DNA from: Bryobacterales bacterium
GTDB lineage: Bacteria; Acidobacteriota; Terriglobia; Bryobacterales; Bryobacteraceae
DNA length: 36,503 nucleotides
Assembly (NCBI GenBank): GCA_009697455.1
Contig: SHUI01000010.1
Location: forward strand, 1-36,503
Direction: 5' to 3'
This document shows positions 1 through 8,858 of the stretch, piece by piece; position 1 is the first letter of the stretch; every line of letters begins with the position of its first letter. The notes under the pieces were generated by a model, which worked only from the letters and a program-made list of their open reading frames with translations, searched no databases and was not told the DNA's origin. The translations under genes were made by a program, and so were the position numbers.

Positions 1-683
1 TAACCTTCGACCACGGCGCCAGCCGGTGTTGTGTCACCCGGAACACAGGCGCGGAACGTCCCCATGGCTACCCCGAGCGACGACGACTTCGGTCCGGATT
101 CGTCCTGCTTTACCGTGATCGCGCCGCCGGGTGCAAGCGACGACGGGGCGACCGGCCTCTGCGCCTGTTCCGAGGGCGTAGGCAACGTTCGGTCCATCAG
201 CTCTTCGAGCTTCCTTCGCACTTCCTTGCCGTCCCACTCGAATACGACTTCCCGGCTGTTCGCGGCCAGCAGCTTGAACTCTCCCGTCTTCTCGCCCACG
301 CGGAGACCCCGCTGCGTCGCGCCAGGCCTGTCCGCCACAATCAGCGTCGCGGCATCGCCCAGGGCCAACACACCGTAGACTACGGGCAGCTTCGGCATCG
401 GTTTCGGAGGCGGCGGAGGCGTAACGACCACCACCACCGGATTCCTGTCCTTCACGAAGAGCATTTTTTGCGCGATGTCCGCGTAGTTCGCGGCGGTCAG
501 GGGTTGAGGCGCCGGCGCCGGAACCGCGGGAGGCGCCGTGGCCGACGCTTTCTTGGCGGCGGCCGCCGGATTGACGCGAAGCGCCGCGCCGCGGGCATCC
601 GCGCGAAGCCAACTTTCTCGAATCTGCCAGCCGACTGCGACGCACGCGGCGAGCAACGCGAAATTGAGCAGCCACAGTTTCAT
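1..683 (-). CDS. GspC-like inner-membrane T2SS protein (partial)
   Basis: The frame is open from an ATG at 683 to the left edge without a stop, giving about 227 residues with the C-terminus missing. It starts MKLWLLNFALLAACVAVGW, a short cytoplasmic tail and one membrane helix. An Ala/Pro-rich linker follows, then a PPPPPKPMPKLP stretch and a small beta-rich domain (VVYGVLALGDAATLIVAD, then LRVGEKTGEFKLL). This is the layout of GspC/PulC, which links the inner-membrane platform to the outer-membrane secretin; PilP is the type IV pilus analogue. Its start lies two bases after the gspM-like stop, so it is the next gene of the secretion operon, and a secretin gene is expected beyond the edge. 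Family assignment rests on layout and position; sequence similarity to GspC is weak by eye. Confidence 0.72.
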   Translation of the reverse strand, partial: MKLWLLNFALLAACVAVGWQIRESWLRADARGAALRVNPAAAAKKASATAPPAVPAPAPQPLTAANYADIAQKMLFVKDRNPVVVVVTPPPPPKPMPKLPVVYGVLALGDAATLIVADRPGATQRGLRVGEKTGEFKLLAANSREVVFEWDGKEVRRKLEELMDRTLPTPSEQAQRPVAPSSLAPGGAITVKQDESGPKSSSLGVAMGTFRACVPGDTTPAGAVVEG

Positions 684-685
684 TT

Positions 686-1288
686 TCAAAACGACGACGC
701 TCCTTTTTTTACAGGCGCCAGTTGCTTCGAAACCAGGCCAGCGAGTCCAAGCCGGACGTTCACCGTCTTCTCCTTCGGGTTCGCAAGATTGATTCGGATG
801 TCATTCGTCGAAATCGCCTCCGGTTCCCGCGCGAGCGCGGCCAGGAAGTTGACCAGTTGCTCGATGCGGCATTCGAAGGAAACGGCCAGGAGAACCGTTC
901 CGTAGTCTTCGCCGAAGGCTTTCACTTCTCCAATCTCCGCGCCGCGAACATCGATGCCTTCCGTTTTACCCATCGCGCGCACCGTCTGCATCATGCGGGC
1001 TTGCGCCTGCGCGCCCGTCGCGCCTTGAATGAGGCCTTTTTCGCTCTCGGCCAGTACCCTTCTCGCCTCCTTCAAAGCTTCTTCACGAGCGGGAACGCCG
1101 GCGGCGATACGCCGCATGTTCTGGAGACGCTTTTCCGCTACCGCGGCCGTATCCGGAGCTGCGACAACGGCTGGCGCGCTTTCCCCGTAGACTCCATAGC
1201 GGACAATCAGGGCCGCGATCACTGCCAGGCCCAGCAGCAGGAGCGCGCGCCGGTCACGCTCTTCGATCCGGATGGATCCGATCGTCAC
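686..1288 (-). CDS. gspM: GspM/PilO-like secretion platform protein
   Basis: A 200-residue bitopic protein. Residues 1-12 are charged and cytoplasmic, about 14-32 form a membrane helix (ALLLLGLAVIAALIVRYGVYG), about 50-90 are a predicted coiled coil rich in Arg/Glu/Ala, and the rest forms a ferredoxin-like alpha/beta domain (TVLLAVSFECRIEQLVNFLAAL). This is the layout of GspM and PilO, which dimerise with GspL/PilN in the inner-membrane platform. The start overlaps the stop of the preceding gspL-like gene by four bases, suggesting translational coupling. The GspM/PilO choice rests on the operon, which is type II in character. Confidence 0.78.
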   Translation of the reverse strand: MTIGSIRIEERDRRALLLLGLAVIAALIVRYGVYGESAPAVVAAPDTAAVAEKRLQNMRRIAAGVPAREEALKEARRVLAESEKGLIQGATGAQAQARMMQTVRAMGKTEGIDVRGAEIGEVKAFGEDYGTVLLAVSFECRIEQLVNFLAALAREPEAISTNDIRINLANPKEKTVNVRLGLAGLVSKQLAPVKKGASSF

Positions 1289-2589
1289 TTGCGCGCCGCC
1301 TCACGGAGCGTCCGGATACGGAACACGTCGGTATTCGCCACGCGCGTCACGGAAGCGAACTCCGAATTCCGGAATTCGGGAGAGGCGTCCAACACTTCGA
1401 GTAGCGGTGCGGCCGAATCCGAGTCGCCCGTGATGAGAGCGGCGTCGCGGGAAATTTCGACCGAGCCCGCAAAGGAAGAGGCTGGCAAAATGCGCGAGAG
1501 TTCGTCGAGCGCGCTGAGGTCCTTCCTGACCTGGTCCCTGAACTCACGAATGGCGCGGACGCGACCGGCGGTCTTTTCGATTTCGCGATCGAGCGCCCCT
1601 GACTTCCGCGCCTCGGGCTCCACCTTGGCGATCTCGCCTTCGAGCGTTTTCAAGTAGCGCTTCTGCTCGAACGCCGCCGAAACGAACCACACCACGGCAA
1701 GCACCAACGCAAGAGCCGAAAGCGCGGCGGCGGGCACGAGCATCGCCCGCGAATGCGAACTGCGCCGGCCTTCGGGCAGCAGGTTGGCGGTGGCCGCGAG
1801 ACGGGGGCACGCGCACGTCAGCGCGGCTGCATAGCTCAACGCATTTCGAGAAGGGTCGTTCCCGGCGGGGTTTGCGCGAGGAACGGGCAGTATTCGCTCC
1901 ATCGGCAAGCTCTCCGTCTCGGCCGGGAGCCGCAACTCGGCGGCAGCCAGAGCGACTGCGCGTTCAAGCGGCAGGTCGAACTCCGCGAAAAAGACCGGTT
2001 TGGCGGGACTTTCACCGTAGATCTCAATTTCGCCGGTGTCGTGCGTGCGGCAGGCAAGGAATCCGGCCGGGGGCGTTTGAAACAAGCGGATCGCGCCATG
2101 AATCGCCGACGCCGGAAACGTGAACGAAGAAACAGCCACGCCGGCTTCACTGAAGAGTTCGACGTACTTTTCAAGAACAGAGCGGAGCGCGACTCCCAGC
2201 AGCAAGCCACCTCCACTGGCCGCTCCCACGCGGGTCCAGGCTGACGCCACGTCCGCGTCTCCAAAGGGATGCAGTCCGTCGAGTTGGAATCCGATCGCGC
2301 CGGGAAGATCCTTGCCCGCGATGCCTGGCATGGCGAGGCTTCGCACCACTACTTCGCGCCGCGGCAGCGTAACGGCCGCGGTGAGGTGCGAAACGCCGTG
2401 CTTCTTGAGAAAAGCCGCGTATTCGCTCCCCCAGTCGGTTGCTTTGCGCTCGCGGAAGCGAGTGATCGCGCCGTGAGCCGTAACCTCGGCCCCGTGCGGG
2501 CGGACTCGCGCGACCGTGATGTCGAGATCGGTGTCGCGGATCTCGATGCCGACGCCCATGCCGAACGCGAATAGATTGCTCAGTACCAA
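1285..2589 (-). CDS. gspL: GspL-like protein with PilM- and PilN-like halves
   Basis: A 434-residue protein. The N-terminal 260 residues look like the actin-fold cytoplasmic domain of PilM/GspL: GVGIEIRDTDLDITVARV, then TAAVTLPRREVVVRSLAMPG and ELRLP segments. A membrane helix follows at about 283-308 (MLVPAAALSALALVLAVVWF). The C-terminal part is a periplasmic coiled coil plus a small alpha/beta domain, as in PilN. In type IV pilus systems these are two proteins; GspL combines them, so GspL is the better name here. It should recruit the GspE ATPase to the membrane. Two bases separate it from gspK upstream, and its stop overlaps the gspM start. No odd residues were noticed. Confidence 0.8.
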   Translation of the reverse strand: MVLSNLFAFGMGVGIEIRDTDLDITVARVRPHGAEVTAHGAITRFRERKATDWGSEYAAFLKKHGVSHLTAAVTLPRREVVVRSLAMPGIAGKDLPGAIGFQLDGLHPFGDADVASAWTRVGAASGGGLLLGVALRSVLEKYVELFSEAGVAVSSFTFPASAIHGAIRLFQTPPAGFLACRTHDTGEIEIYGESPAKPVFFAEFDLPLERAVALAAAELRLPAETESLPMERILPVPRANPAGNDPSRNALSYAAALTCACPRLAATANLLPEGRRSSHSRAMLVPAAALSALALVLAVVWFVSAAFEQKRYLKTLEGEIAKVEPEARKSGALDREIEKTAGRVRAIREFRDQVRKDLSALDELSRILPASSFAGSVEISRDAALITGDSDSAAPLLEVLDASPEFRNSEFASVTRVANTDVFRIRTLREAARK

Positions 2590-2591
2590 GA

Positions 2592-3821
2592 TCAGTTACT
2601 CCATTCCAGGGTCGTAGTCGAGCGATCGTACCAGCGGAGGATGCGGTAGACCGCGCCGTCAAGCTTCGGCGTCGTTAGGGCAACCACAGCCGCGACCGTG
2701 CGTCGCATGTCGGAAAGCTTTCCATCGGGAAGCCGAAGACGCGCAGTGGCGCGGATGGTGTAGATGGGGCCTCCGCCGATGCGCAACCCCTGCGCGCCGG
2801 GACCTGCTCCGCCAACAAACGGGGAGAGTTCCTCGGGCCTGCGAAACGGCGCGACCCGGCGGCGCGCCACGACACCGGCGATCACGTCCGGGCTAAGACC
2901 GGTCAGAGCGAGCACGGCCGGGTGCGCCGTATTGATGTCGAATCCGGAATAGGTTCCGTAAATCGACACGCATTCGATGAGTCCACCGCGCGGCCGGAGG
3001 CGACCCTGCCCATCCCTGGCCCAGGTTCCGTAAAAAATATCCGCGGTCATTCCTTTTACCAGCATCAATTCCTCGATCTCTTCAAATGACGCATGGCGGG
3101 CCTGAAAAGACGGGTTGAGGGACGAATAGAACAAATCGAAGCCGCTCGGTACGCCGGGCACTGCCGGGGAACGCCAGTTGGCGATTGCCGCGGCTATCTC
3201 CTCCGCGCGCGGAGGTTCAGCGCCGAAAGAAAGGAGAAGAGCTGCCAGGTCTTGCGGCCGGGCGCTGTTGATGTTGACCTTGGCGCTTTCCGGGATGATC
3301 TCGACAAGGGCCTCACCGGTAGGAAAATGTAGGGAAATCAGAGGTTGCCCTTGAGTGTAGTAGCGGGAGGTTCCGTCCGGCAGCAGGGCGAAAGGGCCCC
3401 ATTGCATGTAGGCGATGGCCCGTTCAACCGCGCCCGCGGCCAAGTAGTAGCTTCGCAGGCCCTCGACCGAAGTTGCGGTGCGCTCGGTTTCGCCTCGTAC
3501 GGTGTGCGCGAGCGAAAATGCGATGGCGGAAAGGGCAGCTGAAAGCCAGAGCACCGCGAGCAGCGCGCCGCCACGGCGGGAGGTGGGACGGGCGTCTCTG
3601 GCCGATCCCCACGCGTAAGCAACCGGCGCCAAATGCCTCAGAGACGGAACACCAGAGATGAATCCGTGGTGTATTCGAGGCTTCACCACCGCCTGCTCAC
3701 GCGCGCGGCTCGGCTCGGGGAAGTAGCGAAGCGATCGGGTGTTCGCGAATAGTGAGAACGGCATGTTCCCGAGGATTTTCAATTCTTTCTCACGTTTCCT
3801 ACGGCCCGTTGTAATCCACAT
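2592..3821 (-). CDS. gspK: GspK-like minor pseudopilin with unusual N-terminal extension
   Basis: The family-like part begins around residue 83 with RRGGALLAVLWLSAALSAI, a pseudopilin-type N-terminal helix. Next comes SYYLAAGAVERAIAYMQW and the GspK core, with SAKVNINSARPQDLAALL, FDINTAHPAVLALTGL and a helix-hairpin-helix-like VVARRRVAPFRRPEEL segment. GspK caps the pseudopilus tip with GspI and GspJ. The first 82 residues of this 409-residue frame look unlike any GspK, which normally has only a short basic leader. The possible ATG starts are 3821 (overlapping gspJ by 23 bases) and 3764. No ATG lies close to the helix, so the start is uncertain. The extension may be a swallowed intergenic repeat. 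Confidence 0.8.
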   Translation of the reverse strand: MWITTGRRKREKELKILGNMPFSLFANTRSLRYFPEPSRAREQAVVKPRIHHGFISGVPSLRHLAPVAYAWGSARDARPTSRRGGALLAVLWLSAALSAIAFSLAHTVRGETERTATSVEGLRSYYLAAGAVERAIAYMQWGPFALLPDGTSRYYTQGQPLISLHFPTGEALVEIIPESAKVNINSARPQDLAALLLSFGAEPPRAEEIAAAIANWRSPAVPGVPSGFDLFYSSLNPSFQARHASFEEIEELMLVKGMTADIFYGTWARDGQGRLRPRGGLIECVSIYGTYSGFDINTAHPAVLALTGLSPDVIAGVVARRRVAPFRRPEELSPFVGGAGPGAQGLRIGGGPIYTIRATARLRLPDGKLSDMRRTVAAVVALTTPKLDGAVYRILRWYDRSTTTLEWSN

Positions 3822-4563
3822 TAGGTAATCGATCCACGTGCAGACGGGTCGTGACGCTCAGGGGCTGCAAGCCCGCCGCGCCTGGTTCCAACGGACGCAG
3901 TTCGATGCGAACGGCTTGAGGCAACGCCGTTGCGATCCAGCGATCCACCCAGCGGTCAATATCGGGCGGCGGCAACATCTCCTGGTAAGAGAAGCGGCAG
4001 GACGCCAGGCGGTCCGCAAGCACAAATGACGCGGGCCCCGCTTCGATGGGGCGATACTGCGGCGAGGGCGAGACGCCCAGGCAGAAAAAGGCGGCGGTCT
4101 GGGGTCCTCCGTACGGGTGCTCATTCACCACCAAACGTAGTCCGCGGCCGTCTTCCCTTGGGATAACCTGAAATTCCAGGAGGCGGGGGTAGCCGCGCGC
4201 GGCTTCCTCGATCGAATACGTGGACACGAAGCGCATCGATTGAGGCTCTCCCTGAAAAAGGGGGATCAGCAGTTGGGACGGCGTCCCAGCCGCGCAGAGC
4301 GCCTTCGCAGGCATGAAAGCGCCAAGCTGTTGTTCGAGGATTCTTTGCGCGCCGGTCACTCGGCGGTTGTCCATCAGTTTCTTGTTCGCCTTGTCGAGAC
4401 CGTTCAGCCCCACTCTCAAGGCGAACAGCATCCCAACCGAAAGCAGGCTCAGAAGCGAGACCGCGATCAGGACCTCGATGAGCGTCACGCCCGCCCGCTT
4501 GGAACCCCGCGCATGAAACTGTGGCAGCGGTGGGGCAGGCCATCGCCTCTTGTGGCCTGCCAT
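3799..4563 (-). CDS. gspJ: GspJ-like minor pseudopilin
   Basis: It carries the type III prepilin signal KRAG/VTLIEVLIAVSLLSLL, where prepilin peptidase would cut after Gly and methylate the new N-terminus, followed by a long periplasmic domain. With the ATG at 4563 the protein has 254 residues; an upstream ATG at 4632 would add 23 Arg/Pro-rich residues and overlap gspI by 17 bases. I prefer 4563 because the leader is already long. Length, large C-terminal domain and position between gspI and gspK fit GspJ, the pseudopilus tip component that binds GspI and GspK. The last codons overlap the longest gspK frame. Confidence 0.82.
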   Translation of the reverse strand: MAGHKRRWPAPPLPQFHARGSKRAGVTLIEVLIAVSLLSLLSVGMLFALRVGLNGLDKANKKLMDNRRVTGAQRILEQQLGAFMPAKALCAAGTPSQLLIPLFQGEPQSMRFVSTYSIEEAARGYPRLLEFQVIPREDGRGLRLVVNEHPYGGPQTAAFFCLGVSPSPQYRPIEAGPASFVLADRLASCRFSYQEMLPPPDIDRWVDRWIATALPQAVRIELRPLEPGAAGLQPLSVTTRLHVDRLPNVDYNGP

Positions 4564-4615
4564 GTGCGCGAAAAAAGGCCGGCGGCAAAAAGCGATCGTC
4601 CGCCTCACCGGCACG

Positions 4616-5071
4616 CTACTGCCCGGCTGCACCAGCGCCCCCTATCAAGTCTTGCGGACGCAGCACCGACCGTCGAAATCCATCCAACGCAAAAGACCGG
4701 CGCGTCGAGCCCGACATCCACCAGATCTCGAGTTCCATCCGGTCGATCACGGCCGCGCCCGGCTGCGCCTGCGGCTGCGTCTCGAACGTTGTGAGCACGG
4801 CGCGCCAGCCGGATCGCGTGCCCAGAGACACTGCGGCGTCAAACTGCCCTTCGATCGGCTGCCCCTTGGCAAGCCGGGGGTTGGCCAGCAGTTCGTCCAT
4901 CTTCGACCGCGCGATCATCGCAACACGGTCGTAATCGGTGAGTCGGGCGGCATTGCGCATGGATGTGGACATCGCCGAAAGCAACCCGACTACGGCGATG
5001 GCCATGATCGTGGTGGCGACCAGAACTTCGAGAAGCGTGAAGCCGCGCTGCTTCGAGCGGTTGCGTTTCAT
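4616..5071 (-). CDS. gspI: GspI-like minor pseudopilin
   Basis: A 151-residue protein with a short basic leader and prepilin peptidase site (KQRG/FTLLEVLVATTIMAIAVVGLL). A compact periplasmic domain follows, containing a GspI-type DRVAMIARSKMDELLA helix. GspI nucleates the tip complex with GspJ and GspK. The start overlaps the gspH stop by four bases (ATGA), and it precedes gspJ as in canonical type II operons. The length matches the family, and the Glu at +5 of the mature protein, needed for pseudopilus assembly, is present. Confidence 0.87.
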   Translation of the reverse strand: MKRNRSKQRGFTLLEVLVATTIMAIAVVGLLSAMSTSMRNAARLTDYDRVAMIARSKMDELLANPRLAKGQPIEGQFDAAVSLGTRSGWRAVLTTFETQPQAQPGAAVIDRMELEIWWMSGSTRRSFALDGFRRSVLRPQDLIGGAGAAGQ

Positions 5072-5556
5072 GAGTTTGGAAGCCGTTCGACGATCGGCAC
5101 TCCGGTTCGCGGATCGACGCTTACACGCCTGCGCGCGCCTCGCCGGTTTGACATTTCGACTGAAATTCTTGGAGACGAAGCTCCGGGCAAGAGAATGAAT
5201 CGCCGCGGATCTACCGCGTCGCCGGGGGGCTTCGGCAGCACCGCGTAAATCGAAACACCCAGGGGCATTTCCAGCCGGCGCGTGTAGGCAGCGCCGGATG
5301 ATAGCACCGACACCGCGTTCTCCTTGATCGAAATCGTGACTTCGACCGCCTCCTGCCGCCGCTCAGCGCGGTTCGCCGCCGAATTAAGGAGCGCGGCGAG
5401 TGAATCGGACGCGGAGGAAAGACGCAGCGTATCCACTCCGGACGATACCGACGGATACGAGATCCCTGCCATAAGTCCGATCAGCGTGACGACGATCAGC
5501 ATTTCGATCAGCGTCACGCCGGCGCTTGTGCGGCTGCGATTCACTGGCTCTTCCAA
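5068..5556 (-). CDS. gspH: GspH-like minor pseudopilin
   Basis: A 162-residue protein with prepilin signal SAG/VTLIEMLIVVTLIGLMAG and the GspH-type second segment LAALLNSAANRAERRQEAVEVTI, in which the helix leads into the first beta strands. GspH/FimT proteins are minor pseudopilins thought to join the GspI-J-K tip to the GspG shaft. It overlaps gspG by 16 bases upstream and gspI by four downstream, so it is embedded in the operon. The C-terminal RTGVPIVERLP tail fits the final strand of the family. Confidence 0.85.
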   Translation of the reverse strand: MEEPVNRSRTSAGVTLIEMLIVVTLIGLMAGISYPSVSSGVDTLRLSSASDSLAALLNSAANRAERRQEAVEVTISIKENAVSVLSSGAAYTRRLEMPLGVSIYAVLPKPPGDAVDPRRFILLPGASSPRISVEMSNRRGARRRVSVDPRTGVPIVERLPNS

Positions 5557-5987
5557 CTCATGATGTCCGCGTTAATACCCTCGCCTCCGGGCTGCCCGTC
5601 CGCGCCGAGCGACACGATGTCCGGTTCGTCGCCGTGTTCACCTGGGAACTTGTAGGTATATGGCCGGCCCCACGGATCAACCGGGATGTCCTGCGGCAGA
5701 TACGGCCCTTGCCATTGGTTCAATTCGGCGGGCTTGATGCGCAGTGCGTTGAGACCTTGTTCCGTGCTCGGAAAAAGACCGGTGTCGAGCTTGTATGCGC
5801 CGATCGCCGTCATGAAGGAGTTGATCTGCGCGCGGGCCGCCGTCACCCGCGCCGTGTCGCTCTTCTTGAGCATGCGAGGCGCTACCAGCGCGGCGAATAG
5901 CGCGATGATCGTCACGACCACCAGCATTTCAATTAGAGTTACGCCCGAACTGCTTCTTCTTCGCCGTTCGCTCACTTGCCGTCCCAT
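5541..5987 (-). CDS. gspG: GspG major pseudopilin
   Basis: A 148-residue protein with the full GspG signature. The signal is SSG/VTLIEMLVVVTIIALFAALVAP; next come the ARAQINSFMTAIGAYKLDTGLFPSTEQGLNAL segment, the GPYLPQDIPVDPWGRPYTY core, and a C-terminal acidic loop with DEPDIVSLGADGQPGGEG, which in GspG proteins binds calcium. GspG polymerises into the pseudopilus that drives substrate through the secretin. Eighteen bases separate it from gspF. This is the strongest evidence that the cluster is a type II secretion system and not a type IV pilus. Confidence 0.94.
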   Translation of the reverse strand: MGRQVSERRRRSSSGVTLIEMLVVVTIIALFAALVAPRMLKKSDTARVTAARAQINSFMTAIGAYKLDTGLFPSTEQGLNALRIKPAELNQWQGPYLPQDIPVDPWGRPYTYKFPGEHGDEPDIVSLGADGQPGGEGINADIMSWKSQ

Positions 5988-6005
5988 GAATCCTCCCTAG
6001 TACCG

Positions 6006-7214
6006 CTAAACAGCCACTTCGTTGATACTCGTGATGGCAAGCAGCATGCTCAGAATCAACGCGCCCACCATCAGACCCATTACCAGAATCACCAGCGGTT
6101 CGAACAAAGACGTGAACCGTTTGATGGCCGATTTCGTCTCTGCTTCATAGATATCCGCCATCTGCGCAAACATCTGATCCAATCGCCCCGTCTCCTCACC
6201 CACGCTAAGTAGATGGCCGGCGAGTGCCGGGAAGACTGCCGCGCGGCGCAGCGGAGCCGCAATGCCCTCGCCTCGCTTGACCCCAGTGGAAACGGCTTCA
6301 AGCGCGCCCGCGATCTTTTTGTTGTTCAGAATGGCCGAGGCGATCCCGAGCGACTGCACAAGTGGCACGCTGTTCGCCACAAGCGTCGCCATGGCGCGCG
6401 CGAACCGCGCCGTCTCGGCTTTCCGGAGCGCGTCGCCAAGCAGGGGGACGCGCAGGCGGAAGGTGTCCCACCACATGCGACCCGTGGTGGTACGGATGTA
6501 AGTCCGTAGCGCGAGCGCCGCCGTAGCCATGCCGCCCGCCGCCATCCACCAGTAGTTCTGCACAATGCGGCTTGCTTCGAGCATGATCTGGGTCGGAAGC
6601 GGTATTTTCATGCGCGATTCTTCGAAAACCGAGGCAAAACGCGGAACCACGAAGTTCAGCAGCACGAAAATCGAACCTGCTCCCACCAGAGCGAGCAGCC
6701 CCGGATAGATCATCGAAGAAATGATGTAGCCCCGCAGTTCGTCGCGCGAGCGCTCGAACTGGGCGAGGCGGTCGAACACCGAGGCGAGTGTTCCGCTGGC
6801 CTCACCGGCCCGCACCATGTTCACGAACAGATCGCTGAAATAATCCGGATGCGTGGCGAGGCTTTCAGCGAGCGACTTGCCGCCCTTTAGTACGCGCAAC
6901 AGGTCCAGAATCACGGCGCGAAACACAGGCTTTTCGCTGAGCTCGCTTGTGATCGTGATCGCGCGGTCGAGCGGCACGCCGGCATTGAGCAGCGTGGAAA
7001 GTTCCTGAGTAAAGAACAGGACGTCTTTCTTCCTGCTGGCGGAAAAACCAGGCAGCTTGAGGTCGAACGTCTTCCTTTCCTCCGTGCCGACGTAGACCGG
7101 CGTAAGGCCCTGCTTCCGTAGTTCCTTCGCGACGGATTTCTCGGACTCGCCCGCGAGGCTGCCGCTTCTCGGTTTGCCGTCGGCTGCCACCGCGCGAAAA
7201 AAATAGGTCGTCAT
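6006..7214 (-). CDS. gspF: GspF inner-membrane platform protein
   Basis: A 402-residue polytopic protein with two T2SSF repeats. The first has FFTQELSTLLNAGVPLDRAI and VNMVRAGEASGTLASVFDRLA; the second has RFARAMATLVANSVPLVQSLG and LLSVGEETGRLDQMFAQMADIYE. Membrane segments lie around 170-195, 222-242 and the C-terminal VILVMGLMVGALILSMLLAI. GspF is the platform on which the GspE ATPase acts to add pseudopilin subunits. The length is normal for the family. Three bases separate it from gspE. Confidence 0.94.
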   Translation of the reverse strand: MTTYFFRAVAADGKPRSGSLAGESEKSVAKELRKQGLTPVYVGTEERKTFDLKLPGFSASRKKDVLFFTQELSTLLNAGVPLDRAITITSELSEKPVFRAVILDLLRVLKGGKSLAESLATHPDYFSDLFVNMVRAGEASGTLASVFDRLAQFERSRDELRGYIISSMIYPGLLALVGAGSIFVLLNFVVPRFASVFEESRMKIPLPTQIMLEASRIVQNYWWMAAGGMATAALALRTYIRTTTGRMWWDTFRLRVPLLGDALRKAETARFARAMATLVANSVPLVQSLGIASAILNNKKIAGALEAVSTGVKRGEGIAAPLRRAAVFPALAGHLLSVGEETGRLDQMFAQMADIYEAETKSAIKRFTSLFEPLVILVMGLMVGALILSMLLAITSINEVAV

Positions 7215-7217
7215 GGC

Positions 7218-8858
7218 CTAGAATTCCTGCGTCACGCGCATCACTTCTTCGGCCGTGCTCGTGCCCGCGCGCACCTTCATCCAGCCGTCGTCCCGCAAGC
7301 TTCGCATGCCGTTTCGTCTCGCGGCACTGGTTATCTGAGAGGCGTCCGCGTTCGCCATGATCAGCTTCCGGATCTCGTCGTTCAACTCCATCAGCTCGAA
7401 GATGCCGACCCGCGAGGTATAGCCCGTCCCGCCGCAGCGTTCGCATCCCGCGCCCTTCCAGCAATCGACCAGGCTGCCATCGGGCGCGGTTCGTGTTCCC
7501 GCCGGCAACTTACAATGCAGACAAATCACACGCACCAGCCGCTGCGCCAGCACGGAGACCAGCGAAGACGTGATCAGGTAGTTTTCGACTCCCATGTCGG
7601 TCAGGCGCGTGATGGCGCTGGGCGCGTCGTTCGTATGCAGCGTCGAGAAGACGAAGTGCCCCGTAAGCGCGGCCCGGATTGCAATGTCCGCCGTTTCGCG
7701 GTCGCGGATTTCGCCAATCATGATGACGTCCGGGTCCTGCCGCACGATATGACGAAGGCCCGACGAAAACGTAAGCCCGATCTGCGTGTTGACGTGAAGC
7801 TGATTGATTCCGTCCATCTGGTATTCGACGGGATCTTCGATGGTGATGATTTTCTTGTCCGGCAAATTGATCCGCTTGAGCGCTGAGTAGAGCGTGGTGG
7901 ATTTCCCGGAGCCTGTCGGCCCTGTAACAAGAAAAATTCCGTGCGGCAGCGACGTGTAGAATTCCATGCGCGACAGCATGTGATCGTCGAAGCCAAGCCG
8001 GCGCAGGTCGTAGAAATCGCCCGCCGAGCGGTCGAGCAGGCGCATGACGACGCTCTCTCCGTAAAGCGTGGGGAGCGTCGAAACGCGGAGGTCCACTTCG
8101 CGGCCCAGAATCTTAAGCTTGATGCGCCCGTCCTGTGGCAACCGGCGCTCGGCGATATTCAATTTCGCCATCAGCTTCAGGCGTGAAATGATCGCGGCCT
8201 TCAACTCGCGCGGCGGCTGTTCCTGACTAAAGAGCACGCCATCGATGCGGTAGCGGATCCGGAATTCCTTCTCGAAGGGCTCGATGTGGATATCGCTCGC
8301 GCGCCTTTCGACGGCCTGAGCGATCATGGCGTTGACCAGGCGTATGACCGGAGCTTCGCTTGCCATGTCGCGCAAGTGTTCCAGATCTTCACCCGCCTGC
8401 GCGGAATCGGCCGCCGGGTCGAGGGCTTCCTTCTCCGCTTCCCCATAAAGCCGGTCGATCGCTTCGAGAATTTCCGGCTCAGCTCCGAACACGGCGCGAA
8501 CCTTGAAGCCGCAGACGCCCCGCACGGCGGCGATGGTCTCGAAATCCAGCGGATCGGCCATCGCGACCGTGAGGGTGGAATCGGAGAGCGCGTAAGGTAT
8601 GACACGGGCTTGCCGCATGAACCGCGGGGCGAGACCCTCGATCTCCGGCGACACCGGCGGATCGAATCCCGCGAGCGTCACGAGTTCGATATCCAACTGT
8701 TCAGACAGCGCCGAGATCACGTCGCGCATAGCGACAAAGCCCAGGTCCGCGAGAATCTTCCCGAGCTTGTCTCCGCGCCCCTTCTGGATCTCAAGCGCCT
8801 GATCCAGATCTTCCCGCTCGATGAGGCGGCGCGCAATCAGCATCTCGCCGAGACGCAT
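7218..8858 (-). CDS. gspE: GspE type II secretion ATPase
   Basis: The protein (546 residues from the ATG at 8858) starts MRLGEMLIARRLIEREDLDQAL, the GspE/PilB N-terminal domain. The ATPase core shows Walker A GPTGSGKST, an Asp box, Walker B-type DPDVIMIGEIRDRETADIA and the His box LTGHFVFSTLHTNDA. A tetracysteine zinc module follows (CLHC, then CERCGGTGY). It powers pseudopilus assembly. A longer frame reaches 8969, but 8858 is preferred: its ATG overlaps the stop of the preceding gene (TGATG), and homologues begin at this motif. All catalytic motifs appear intact. Confidence 0.94.
   Translation of the reverse strand: MRLGEMLIARRLIEREDLDQALEIQKGRGDKLGKILADLGFVAMRDVISALSEQLDIELVTLAGFDPPVSPEIEGLAPRFMRQARVIPYALSDSTLTVAMADPLDFETIAAVRGVCGFKVRAVFGAEPEILEAIDRLYGEAEKEALDPAADSAQAGEDLEHLRDMASEAPVIRLVNAMIAQAVERRASDIHIEPFEKEFRIRYRIDGVLFSQEQPPRELKAAIISRLKLMAKLNIAERRLPQDGRIKLKILGREVDLRVSTLPTLYGESVVMRLLDRSAGDFYDLRRLGFDDHMLSRMEFYTSLPHGIFLVTGPTGSGKSTTLYSALKRINLPDKKIITIEDPVEYQMDGINQLHVNTQIGLTFSSGLRHIVRQDPDVIMIGEIRDRETADIAIRAALTGHFVFSTLHTNDAPSAITRLTDMGVENYLITSSLVSVLAQRLVRVICLHCKLPAGTRTAPDGSLVDCWKGAGCERCGGTGYTSRVGIFELMELNDEIRKLIMANADASQITSAARRNGMRSLRDDGWMKVRAGTSTAEEVMRVTQEF

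Noticed and set aside
34-675. Long minus-strand frame of 213 residues at the left edge
   Set aside because: Arg/Gly/Ala-rich with no domain; it lies in another frame of the GspC-like gene, whose frame is open to the edge and has a membrane helix and ordered domains.
722-1657. 311-residue plus-strand frame
   Set aside because: Antisense to the gspM and gspL genes, with composition typical of high-GC shadow frames and no domain.
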